A stretch of DNA of 64,000 nt, taken from positions 88,835,312 to 88,899,311 of the forward strand of contig CM067369.1 of assembly GCA_034401795.1 (NCBI GenBank). Reading direction: 5' to 3'. Positions 37,301-49,300 of the stretch are shown here, one piece after another. Source of the DNA: Chaetoderma sp. LZ-2023a (lineage: Eukaryota; Mollusca; Caudofoveata; Chaetodermatida; Chaetodermatidae). A program made the translations under genes and the position numbers. The notes beneath the pieces are model-generated. The model was not told where the DNA came from. It saw only the letters and a list, made by a program, of their open reading frames with translations, and did no database searches. Numbering within the stretch: the first letter of the stretch is position 1; the number at the start of each line of letters is the position of its first letter.

Positions 37301-40300
37301 TCTTTGAGCACATTTCTTTTGTCAAGTTTCATAAAAAAAAATAAAAAAATGATAACACGGAAATTCAACTCATTTTTGCATTGTAAAAATTCTCTCCGCC
37401 TAACGACTATGTTTAATATATACCTCAAAACATCATTGCGGAAGTGAAATTATTAAATTGGAGTGCCTAAATATTGCGTATCCATTGATAAATATAATTT
37501 ATTACATCAAAATTTATCCTGAATTTGACATAAAATGGCATCCAGAAAAGATATAAATTACGTGATTCGCCTCCAAACGCAAAAGATTTTTTTAAATTAG
37601 AGCGAGTACTCAGAAAAATATTCTGGACTTGGAACTCTGAATACTATATATTATCATTACTAAGTATTGTATTTTAGATCTGATCCGTACCCGTTTGATA
37701 ATAAACTCCTGTTAGCGTATACGGGTGTAGCGCGGATCGGCCGGTCAGGTACGGACCACCCCAGCTAGGCTGTGTACGGGACGCCCATTCTGGGTACGTT
37801 CCAAGCACACACCCCTGGGTAGGATTAAACGAAATCACGGATTTCTTTTTCCTTGAGAGAGTTGATACTTACCTCCCTAATACTCTTTGATATTGCTAAA
37901 TATTGGCTTCCACTCAATAAAACACTCAGATTAAAAAAGTAAGGTGCCCCTACTGGGCAGGTAATCAGTCAGTCAGGCGGATGCCAGCCTCACCACCACG
38001 CATGCGCCGACTAGTACTTCCTCTGACTAATTTATTGGCTGACACTATGCAACATTACAAGAGCCAGAAGACCGAGCCTCAGTGGGGCGAGAGGCCGGTT
38101 CCGTATTAGGGAGTAAGTATCAACTCTCTCGTGAAAAAGGAAATCCGTGATTTCGTTTATTTCACTTCAAGAGTATACTTACCTCCCTAATACTCTTTGA
38201 TATTGCCAGAATTCGTCAGGGAATTCGGCAGGAGGGAGGCGAGGTCAAAAGACCAGCTCTTCCCTATGCGCCTTTTCTGCGTTAAAGGCACTGAAACCTT
38301 CTGAAATTGTGTGGAAACACAATCAGGAAAAGATTTGAACATCGGCTAACACAACCGATGGTTGAGAGATGACCATATGTCATATGCTCCCCACCCCTCT
38401 TCTTGGGAGGAAGACTGAATGACTTCAATGTCCCATACGCTCTCTACGTACAAGTGCCATGTACTATAGGACAATAAACGAAAAGGATTCATTTTCGTAT
38501 ACGCTCAATAATGAACCACACATAAAACACGTATCATTACCATATTAATAACGAAGGGTCACGTGACATCACAATTAACACCACAAAAACAAGACTGACC
38601 TTGTGAAAAATGGCGGCTGTCATCATCTCCTCATTGGTGAAGACTGATGCAGTCCAAATAAGTGGGTGTTTCCATTGATTAATTGTGAAATATATAAAAA
38701 ATGAGGAAACCTCATCAAATATGTACACCTAAATTATTTTTTCAAAATCGATAAGGCGAGAGGATTCGAGGTGTCACAGAGGTAATGGTCTGTAAAACTT
38801 GACTCACAGTGCCACTGAGCTACTGACATAATGTCATCCACAGGGACTCCATTAAATACATGTAGGGCAGTGGAAGCCACTACGCCCCGGACACTGTGAG
38901 CCTTGGCCATGTCAACTTGTTTACCTGTGGCGGATTTATGACAAAATTGAATACACTCAACAATCCACCTGGAAATGGTGTCCTTAGACGCCCTGCCATG
39001 GGGTTCAATATATGACAACCATAATGCTGACGGGTCCGTCCGCCATTCCTGAGTACGTTGTTTGTACCGGTTTAATGCTCGGACTGGACACCATGCTTTT
39101 GAATTAGGATCATATCTAGTCAAAGCTGGCATAAAAATGGGTTGACCTGGATATTTCAAAGACTGATTCTTAGCCATGAAATTAACCCTAGGTAGAAGCT
39201 TAAGGCCTTCCCCTATAACCACAAAACGGTCTGACTCGGCCGATAAGGCATGAATCTCACTTCTACGCCTAGCCGAGGCCGCAGCAATTAAAAATAGTTT
39301 TTTAAGTGTCAACATTTTCATAGAAATGGAACTAAGTGGTTCAAAAGGCTTATCACCTAGTACCTGAAGCACTAGAGATAAACTCCAAGACGGAATCACT
39401 GGGGGATTCCTTGGCCTTAGATTGCCCATACCTTTAATTAAAGTATTTAATGTACTTACTTCATCACTTCCCCTATTAGCCAAGCAAGGGATAACTGACA
39501 TTAAAGCTGATTTATAACCAGCATAGAGTTAGGCTTGAGGCTATAGGCATCATACAGGTGACAGAGGAAATCAGCTACTACCTGAATAGATGAATCCATT
39601 GGATTAATACATCTTTTTGAGCACCATTCTGCAAATCTGTTGAATTTATAGTTACATGCTCTGGAGGTTGACCCCCTTCTGGCTTTCGTCATAAACATGG
39701 CTGCTTGCTCAGAAAAGCCCTCCTTAATTCTAGATTCCTTGACAACATCCACGCAGTCAATCTGAACATTGACGGATTGCTGTGAAGGGCCTTGCCCTGG
39801 AAGATAATATTGTCCATCAGAGGCAGAGGAACCGGACTGCAGACCAGCAGGTCCAGCAGATCCGTATACCATGATCGGCTTGGCCAATTTGGGGCGATCA
39901 GAAGCATCAGAAGCACTTGGCACTCCTCCTGTCTGACTTTCTGAAGAATCTTTTGAATCAGGATTGCTGGAGGGAATGCGTATGCATACATTCCCATCCA
40001 GCTGATAGCTAGCGCATCTGTTGCGATAGCGCTCGGATCTGGAATTGGAGAGACATACGTCGTCATCTTCGCGTTCTTCTTCATTGCGAATAAATCTATG
40101 TTGGGTTTCCCCCAGTGTTTGAACAAACGATCCACATTGATTCAGTTGCCATTCTGTAGGTAAAACACTCATCCTACGGCTCAATGAGTCTGCTAACAGA
40201 TTTAACCTTCCCGGAATATGAACTGCTTTCAAGGTAATCCTGTGATTCAGGCACCAGCAAAGCAGTTTCCATGTCATCACACAGAGACTGGGCGACTTCG

Positions 40301-43300
40301 TTCCGCCCTGGCGGTTTATGTAAGTCACTACTGTTGAGTTGTCTGATTGAATTAGAACACTCTTGCCCTGAACTTTCTGTAAGAAATGTTCCAGGCCCAA
40401 GACTACTGCTCATAATTCCAGTAGATTTATATGTTCTATTGACTGTTCCAGATTCCAAAGCCCTGATATCGTGGATTTTTCCAGGCAAGCTCCCACCCCT
40501 CCATCGATGCATTTGTATACATCGCTAACTGAGGGCGAGAAGGGGTTAGCATCACCCCCGCCAGGAGATTCTCTGTCTTCAACCACCATTGAAGGTGGTG
40601 AATTAGAGGCTCCAGCACTGAAACATTTGAGTCCAGTGAACCTGTACTCTGAGTCCATTGCGTCATGAGAAATAACTGAATCGGCCGCCTGCGTAAGGCC
40701 GTCTGAGGAATGACTGGTTCCAGAGAAACCATCAACCCAAGCATTCTCAGGCAAACCCATGCCAGGACATGATGACTGTTGCACACTGACTGTATTACTG
40801 AGATGAGTATGTGTACCCTCTCCTGAGTAGGATAAACATATCCTATCTCCAAATCGAAGAACATTCCCAGGTAGACAAACTTCTGGGATGGAGTCAGATC
40901 TGATTTTTGAAAATTGATTATCCAGCCTAAGTCTGCGAGAGTTTTCACAACTATCTCCAGATTTGCTGATAAACTTTCCTGGTTGTGTGCTTTTAACAGC
41001 CAGTCATCTATGTACGTGTGGATGGCTATGCTTCTCCTGCGGAGGTATGCTGTTATCGCAAGAACCACCCTGGTGAAGATCCTAGGAGCCGTAGAAATTC
41101 CGAAGGGTAATACCCTGAATTCCCACTGTCTGCCCTGGAATGCCAATCTCTCCAACCCTGCCAACACCGATTTCACTGTCTCTATCTTGAAGCTGGGTGT
41201 GTCTATGAACTTGTTCAATGGCTTGAGGTTGAGAATAGGAACATGGTTGAATAGAAGCCCGGACATTTTTGCGCCGGTTGAATTGCTCCTTTTTGTATGA
41301 GGGAATTTATCTCTTCCTCTATTCACAAGCGCTGATCTGGATCCCTTGGAATTTGAGTCCAGATTGGCACCAGAGACAGTCGCGATGGAGGGCCTGTAAT
41401 CCAATCGGGATGATAGCCGAATGAAAGCTATCACAAGACGAAACGGTCCTGAGTCAACCGTTCCCACTCTTGCTTGTGGTGGGCCAATCGGGCCCCCCCC
41501 CCCCCACACTGGATCACCTAGGGAGAGAGGTGGACGTAAGGAGTGCAAGAGTGGCACTGTTTCCTTGGCCAGAAGCACCGGAGTGGTTCTCACCGTGATA
41601 ACCGACCTATCAGGCATGATTACCATGACCAGATCCTCGCCACGACCAGCGCCATGCACACCTCAGTGTGAGGGCGGCTGCCTGGCTGGCTGAGCCGGAG
41701 GAGCCTGCGCCCCTCTCGCTGCTGGCCGAAACGCGAGTGGCCGATGCTGCATTGGTGGCTGGCCTCTGACCTGGCCACTGCCATCTCGAACCTGCAGGGG
41801 GTGCTGCGCGAATGCACTCTCTGCGGAGCACCTCAAACCGCTCGCGCAAAGCCCTCTGGTTATTGAGCAGAGTGACTGTCTCCTGAAGGTGCCTACATCC
41901 CTCAACTCCAAAAAGACCAGGACCTGCCATAGGCGTACGCAGCAGCCTATTATACAGGTCCTGAGATGGGCACACGTTATCAAGAGCATAACGTGCGCCT
42001 CGCCCGACACTCCTGGTCACAGACTGGGTTAAACAATCCAGCAAGGTTGATTCCATCCTGGATGGCTCTCTGGACCGTTACCGGGCTAGGCTGGCATGAC
42101 GCGGATGCCGTTACTATCCCCTGTAACAGCTGGGAGACATGAGAAAGCGTCGCAATAGACGCTCTCCCACTCTCCTCCGCATCGCGCACCGTGGTATTAG
42201 CTGAACGCAAAGCGTTCGAGCACAGCGCTCCAATTTCAGACCGGGAGCCTGGCCGAGTGTCCTCGCCTAACGCCGTGCGGTCATCCACGCTCGGCTTAGG
42301 CACCACACCGTATTTCTGATACTCATCAGATACGATGCGGCAACGCCTCGCCACCTCGCGAGTGGCCTTCGCGAGACGTTCATGCACCTTGATGGACGTC
42401 TCTGCCACTGTGAACATATCCACAATATGTTCCGCCAGCGGCAGAGATGGCATTGCGCTAACAGCCGATCTACCTGCCAACCACGGGCGGTGATCCCGTT
42501 GGCTGGCCGACTGTTCTACAGGCAGGTCTGGCCTGACGCGTATAAGCCACTGACAAGCGTCCGACCAGTCCTCGTCTGTGGCTACCTGCGAGAGCTCTAC
42601 AAGACGAGGGCCTTCGTCTTCCTCCTGAGCGTTTGCAGGCGTGCTTGAGGCTGTATAACCTGACACTCCTGGCAAGCCAGAGAAAGCATGCGGGCCCGAA
42701 AGAGCAGGCATGCTAAACTGATTGGCTTGACCAGGTGTAGGTGCCGTGGTATTGCATGGGGCGCTTATCGCCATACCACAGCCCTGGCCAGCACCTGCTA
42801 CACTCTCGGCAAGCCGAGGTATACGGTAGACCTGGCCGTCAGATCCAACCCGAGCCACCTTCTGCGCCGAGTAGAACCATGGATAATGTCGCCTGTATTC
42901 CCCACGAGGGGTGCACAGCCGTCAATGTCCATGGTCACAGCATCAGAAGGAGAACCCAGCAGATAATCCTCTTCATCCTGGCCAGAAAGATTAGACTCCG
43001 GGTCAGTGAAGAATGCTAACCCGGACTGGTCAGGAAAGGTACCATAGGAGGTACTGGTACCTGCGGTGTGCGGAAAATCTGGGTCTGATAAGCAGGCACC
43101 AGGTTCCAGTGACAACCATCCATGGATCACCGGCGTGGCAAGCCTGCTGCCAATGTCCTGGACCGCCCCCTCTAATGGGGGGGGGGGGCCACCTCTGAAT
43201 CTTCGAAAACTGGTAGGATCTTAGAGAAACCAGATTCAGAGGCGGGGATTACCTACTCCGAAGCAGATGAACAGGGAAATAAAACATTTGGTCCAGGAAG

Positions 43301-46300
43301 CATGCCACGGAGAAACTCTGGAACCAAATCCTTGATTGTCCTCTTCATCTCTCTCAACATCTCAACACAGAAGGCCTCCATATCCACGGAGGATGAGGCC
43401 TTCCTCTTACCCTTCTTACTAGATATCTCGATCCTCGCTCTTCTCTCCTCCTCAGCCACCTTCGCCTTAGCCTGTAACGATAAAAAATCTGTCATTAGCT
43501 CGCCGCCTCCCCACTGTTTACATATATCGCATTTAAGGAGTGGTCCCCAGGGACTGCACTGCACTGGAAACACAGATGAGGGGTGAAACGGTCTTTCAAG
43601 AAACGACTACATGAAGGACAACCAGGTCTCTGAAACAGGCCAGAGGACGAAGACAATGAGTATTTTAGTTAATAGAATTAGTAACTCAAAACCAAAATAA
43701 AAAGGAGAGAAAAGGTGGTCATAAAGACCACCTACAAAGATAATAAACCAGTGTTGGGCAAGACTTTAAATGTTAATAAAGTGCAAGGCTGATTATGATG
43801 TCATAACTTCAAAAATAAGAAGTTAAATCGATCCGAAACAAACATCCAGGTGTAAGGACGAATTGTATTCATATCCAGAACATCCTAACTAGAAAGGATA
43901 GAACATAGAGGCTATACAAACATCAGATAAACAATGATAAAATGGCAGCAGGTTTCATAAATATTTTCAAATATAATTGAAGTGCCTCATATCATAACTA
44001 GAATACCTGAGTCTTTAGCATAGACAAACCATCCTCTCTGATGCACTGGAAACTCCACCAACACTGTGACCTCTTAACTCTCTCCACCTTTAAAGGGAAG
44101 GAAGTGGACCAAGAGGGTAAAGTGAGACATTCTTCCGAGGCCTCCAACTCACTGGGCATAGACAATGTTAGTAGGAAATGGAACCTTGGTGGAGAGAAAA
44201 ACAAACCCTCTGACGATGTGCTGTCCTGTTCAATCATAGATAGATACCTGTGGACATAAACACAAAGAGAGATTAGTATTTCATAGCGCCATTTAGAAAT
44301 AAACCAGTTATTTTAGGCGCTTATCACAATAAACGTGAGTCCCGGAAACACATTACAACGGGACAAACTCGCTAAAATATAATTGAAGTTACCGGATGAA
44401 TAGGTCCTAGGCCCTCCTCGAAAGCGCCTTTCTGAAGCTCAGACATCATTCACAAGGTATTTCTTCTTAGATTTCAACACAACTTTTCAGAAAACAAGTT
44501 CAAAAACTTTAGAGCAAAAAATTGCATGGAACCCTCAGCCAATAAATTAGCAGAGGAAATACTAGTCGGCATATGCGCGGTGGTGGGGCTGGCATCCGCC
44601 TGACTGACTTCTGACTACCTGCCCAGTGGGGGGGCACCTTACTTTTTTAATCTGAATGTTTTATTGAGTGAAAGCCGATATTTAGCAATATCAAAGAGTA
44701 TTAGGGAGGTAAGTACTCTTGAAGTGAAAAGTACATGTGTATAAAGCCTTATAAGAGAGGTTTTCGTTAAACGGCTAAGTCCATAAGAAGACGTAGCGCA
44801 CATGTGTGCGCGCCAGAGCTTCCCTGGCAACACGTGTCATCATTGGGGGAGAGTGTATGCTTATAGTGTATGGAGTTAGTACTTGTGATTTCTTCAAATC
44901 ACTCCATTCTTGTCGTTCTTTGTACCGATCAGGACCGGAATGAAACGAGGATTTCAGAACTTTGTACCTTTTTAAAATCGGACCAGAAATGGCTGAGGTA
45001 TCGTTAAATGGCTCACTTAAATTATTTTCAAAATATTGCTTGAACACCGTAATCGCGTGTATGTATTAAATGAATGGGGAATGTGTTGATCACGTGATCG
45101 CCACGTCACCCTTTCTAGCTGCACGCTGATTGGCTACTGCTCACCCTCTGATTGGCTGGAGCATCCTGCCTATGATGTCACGAGTAGTATAAAAGGAGCC
45201 AAAAATCAAGAATCAAGAGCACTTCGGTGAGGAAGCCGACACGACAGCAAGGTTGCTGGACCAGCGCAGTGCTAGACATGGGCTAATTGTTTACTGACTG
45301 CGGTACCTACACCGCAGCAGTGCCCTTCGGAATTCAGATCTCCTGTGCCTTGAACATCCGCGATTAAGTTTTTGTACGCTCTCGGATGGCGATCCGAGGG
45401 CAAATTAACTAAATAAGAAGGACTCCCTTTCCGGAACACTCACAGAGGAGCTTCCCTGCGGATGGGCCTTGCGGGCACTATGTGATTCTACAGGATGTAG
45501 AGCCGAGTTGATTCTTGGTGGATAACTCGCCAGATCTTCTGGACCACGCTGAAAAGTGGTATCAAACTCCCGCGCAGCATGTCATGTGTTTTAATTCACT
45601 TTTAGACCACAGTCTGGTGGGACTCTGCCCGGTGCGTCACAAGAGCTATGCGACGTATCCTGCATGGTGTACCCAGTTATGTACATGCATATTTAATTAC
45701 CATTGTAGCCCTCCATGTTACGGGCAACTTTCAAACTACCGTCACCGGACGGACACTGTAAATTTATGTATCAATTATTCTGACTATCTAATGGACATCT
45801 TTCTATAACCATTCTCCATCACCATCTTGAGAGTGAGCCGCATCAACAGTCTGCTTGCGGAAATCATCCTTGCAACTTCGGAATCGTGCCACCTCGCGCC
45901 ACTCAACTGCAGCGTATCAATATCCGTGATCTATGCACTCTTACTGTACCGATGACCAATAGGTACTCAAGTAACTATACTATTGTGCTATTCATTATTT
46001 CCGTAATAGGCACTGATGACTAATAGGTGCCTTCCCGGTCTTAAAGACCACATTTTTATATTTTCTGTTTCATGCTGTATATATTATCTTCATTTCCGTG
46101 TGCTTACAACTAATGAGCACCGTAAGGTCCTATGACCTGATATACTGTTAGCACTGTATTAAGTAATTGTGTATATGGCAAGTAGCCATCCTAGTTATTC
46201 TGTTTTGTTTATATGAAAACTCTAGGATGGAGTACGTTAGGTTATATTATACAGCAAAATTATATCTGCATCACTATTTTCCCCAGCATCAATTTTACAC

Positions 46301-49300
46301 CTCGGTCACTGATCATGCTCACATTGCTTGAACCTGACATGTGACCAACTAAACCTGGCTATTCTAGCTCAATAGGATAGGTTTAAAGTAGTTAGGGACA
46401 ATTTCTCCGTAAGAAAGATTTATGTACGCCTCTTTTCCAGTTGTGGCGGATATTTTAACCACGCACACCGGCTAGATTGTATAAATTGGCCAATTACCTT
46501 AGGGCCTCTTATTAATATCGAGTGATTGTCTCTTCCTATACTCCTCCAGCCGCTATTGGGATTTCTGAGTGGTGATAAATAAGTGTCGATTTAGCATACA
46601 TTTCCCAGTATCTTCGGATACCAGTTAGTTTAGAAATCCCCGCCAATGTAGAAAGCACTGCAAAAAGAAATTATATTACGTAACCCCGGCCTGCAGTGCA
46701 TCTCTGGGCATTCTGGAACGTAACCCTGGTGATTGTGTGTGGTCTTAGAACCCACCATGCCCTCACGGGAAGGTCACTAGCGATGGATAGCTGTCTCTAC
46801 TCCCCACCATAAATACTATTGCGCTTTCTAAAATTGCTTATGTGAACTGTAAATTGTCCTAGTGATGTTATATGTGGTTATGGTGCAATCGTGACCGGAT
46901 CGTTATATGAATCCGGAGCTGTCGCTCAGTAACATGTACGCACGCTGTCTTTCTGAGGAAGATGCTATGCGGGGCGACTTTCGGGAAGCTGGGCATCTTC
47001 GCCAGTTGGACAGATGTGTCAATAGATAGGTAGGAATCCCTGCCACATGGGGCCAAAGCTTGGAAACGTATCTAACAACTAAAGGGTAGGTTAGACTTTA
47101 GCAGAAGGCCCACATAAATAGAAGCGGCAACTACCAATTCAGTATCTTTGGACCTACATAAGACGGTGACCTGTGAATTCTTCGGAAATCATCCATCCCG
47201 CCTTCACATAAACCAGCATGCATCACATTAATTATAATCTCACTAGGATTGACCCACTGCACATAGCGTTTTGTTTGAACAAAAGAGTGGCCCTTTTTGC
47301 CAGCTCTGTTCCTCTGCTTCGGAGGTGAAGGCATTTTCCTGTGACGGAGGCCCACGTGAGTCACTTTCCTCTCGCAACAATAATATTTTGTGTGTGTCAA
47401 GGGTCTAATTGGTTTATATTAAACTATCAAGTGGCCTCATTGCGATGCTCCCTTGCGGGGATCCCACTACGGATTTACAAATCTGTGAGGTACCTTTGGC
47501 GAGCCCACGTAGAAAGAACACCGGTTTGGTTCTATGTACTGTATTATTTTTGCTCACTTACTAGCAAACAAGTACCATTGTTTGTGTAGTTATTTATTAT
47601 TAATTATTATCATCATGTCCAGACTTTTAAATTAGTTAATGGACTGACATACCGGTGACACGAACAGTTGGGATGAGGCTGTGAGGTTCAATCTCGGTGG
47701 CAATGGTCGCACGGCCCCACTGGAACGTTATCGTTCCACCGGCTCTAGAATCCGGTCTCTGTACCTTCCGGAGTCGCGATATGGGCTCTGTAACCCCGAT
47801 AAGCGCAGCTAACCAGCCCTCCCATGCATCCTGTACATGCGGTGCAACGGAGCGGAGCAATACAATGGACCAGCGCATAACTCCGCGAGCTACAAGATCT
47901 CACGAGAACACAGCGCCTCCAATCGCAAAAGAGCCAGCAGCTCGCCAACGTAGGAAGTGCTTTAACTCATTTTAATTCTTATTCCGTTTTGGATCATTTA
48001 ATCTTGGTCGACATTGCAAAATTTATGCGCAATACGAGAGTAAACACTGTTCTATCATTAATTTTTTTTTAAGAGAAATATTATTTCTCTGTTCTGATTG
48101 GATAAATTATCCCGTACAAGCTAATGAAAATAGAGAATGACAGATATTAGAAGAATTCTAGCAAACACAACAGCTGATCTGACCGCATTTCTAATATCAC
48201 ATGATTTCCATATTTTCTAGGTGACATTTTATGTCAAAAGTAGCATTGACTTTGATGTAATAAATGATCTTTATTGAAGATACGCAATATTTAGGCTGTC
48301 CCATTAATAATTTCACTTCCACGATGATATTCTTGAGGCGTACATGTACATTAAACATAGTGGTACAGCGGTAAGCATGCATATGGAAATTGTGTTCAAT
48401 TTTCGTGTTAGGTTCTATACGAGTTTTAACCATTTTAGAGAATGGATTTCATTTTCTCTATGTGTCCTTTTTATGAGTATAAGGATTTTTGGGGAGGATT
48501 TGGGCCAAAATTTAGCCTGCGTCCAATACAAGCTAGCGTCCTTTCCTCGAATAAAAATGGTAACTAGACTAGAAAACTAGCGAGGAATAATCACGAGTAA
48601 ATTAACTTTCACCATACTTGCTATATTATAGACATCAGCATATATTACCACCAAGTAGTACATTTTCAAAAATATTCTTCTATTGTCTTGCAAAGACACA
48701 ATGGCTAAACAAAAACTTGCATTTTCTTGGCCATTAGCCTTTTTATGGTCAAGCATACCAAAAACAACCTCTGCAGTGGCCTTCAGAAATATCCCTGTGC
48801 GACGCAACAAACAGTTTTTTACAGTGGCAAATTTATAAACTTAAAAATAGGTTTCTCTTGACCAGCAAAAGTTGAAATTTTTATGAACAATCTTGGCCAT
48901 TAAAGAGTTAATTTACATGAGTAATATTTTATAGGCTAAAGCTTGCTATTCACAAATATTTTTTTCTGAATGGAAGGCATAGATCTATATAGAGGGAGGC
49001 GATTGCAATATCCCCTCCATTTTTTCAGTACATGTGGAGATACATGTACTGAAAAATCGAGAGGATATTGCAATCGCCTCCCTCCATCCACCAGTTTGGT
49101 CATATCCTATTTATATGTCCATTGGGTGGAATCAAAGGAAATTTGCTATGTGACTTACCATATAATTGTGGACTGGAAGAGATTTTTATTAGGCTCCACC
49201 ACCCAAGGTAGGGGTGGAGAAAGGGTGGAGGTGGGGACAGAAAGCCAAAGGGAGAGGTGGCTGTGGGAGGGTGGAGCAGAAGGTCAAAGATGGCGAAAGT

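Larger units (their letters stand above)
37826..44729 (-). mobile_element. DIRS1-like retrotransposon, 6.9 kb
   Basis: Tyrosine-recombinase retrotransposon with coding direction right to left, the same strand as ATG4, in whose intron it lies. Inverted terminal repeats pair 37867-38050 with 44533-44714. The left end adds a unique ~41 bases (TAAACGAAATCACGG...) and the right end a unique 15 (...CTTGAAGTGAAA). The internal complementary region joins the complements of both unique ends at 38159/38160. Coding blocks in order: gag, RT, RNase H, methyltransferase-like, tyrosine recombinase. Frameshifts and an RT deletion make it defective. No target-site duplication is evident against repeat M, as expected for recombinase integration. 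Confidence 0.9.

Noticed and set aside
38734..39501. Phage or bacterial integrase gene
   Set aside because: The tyrosine recombinase lies between DIRS terminal repeats behind RT and RNase H, so it belongs to the retrotransposon.
46868..47400. Minus-strand frames of 60-90 residues
   Set aside because: No recognisable motif; could be decayed retrotransposon.
47636..47975. Possible coding exon in a GC-rich patch
   Set aside because: Open on both strands, no known motif and no splice partner I could find.
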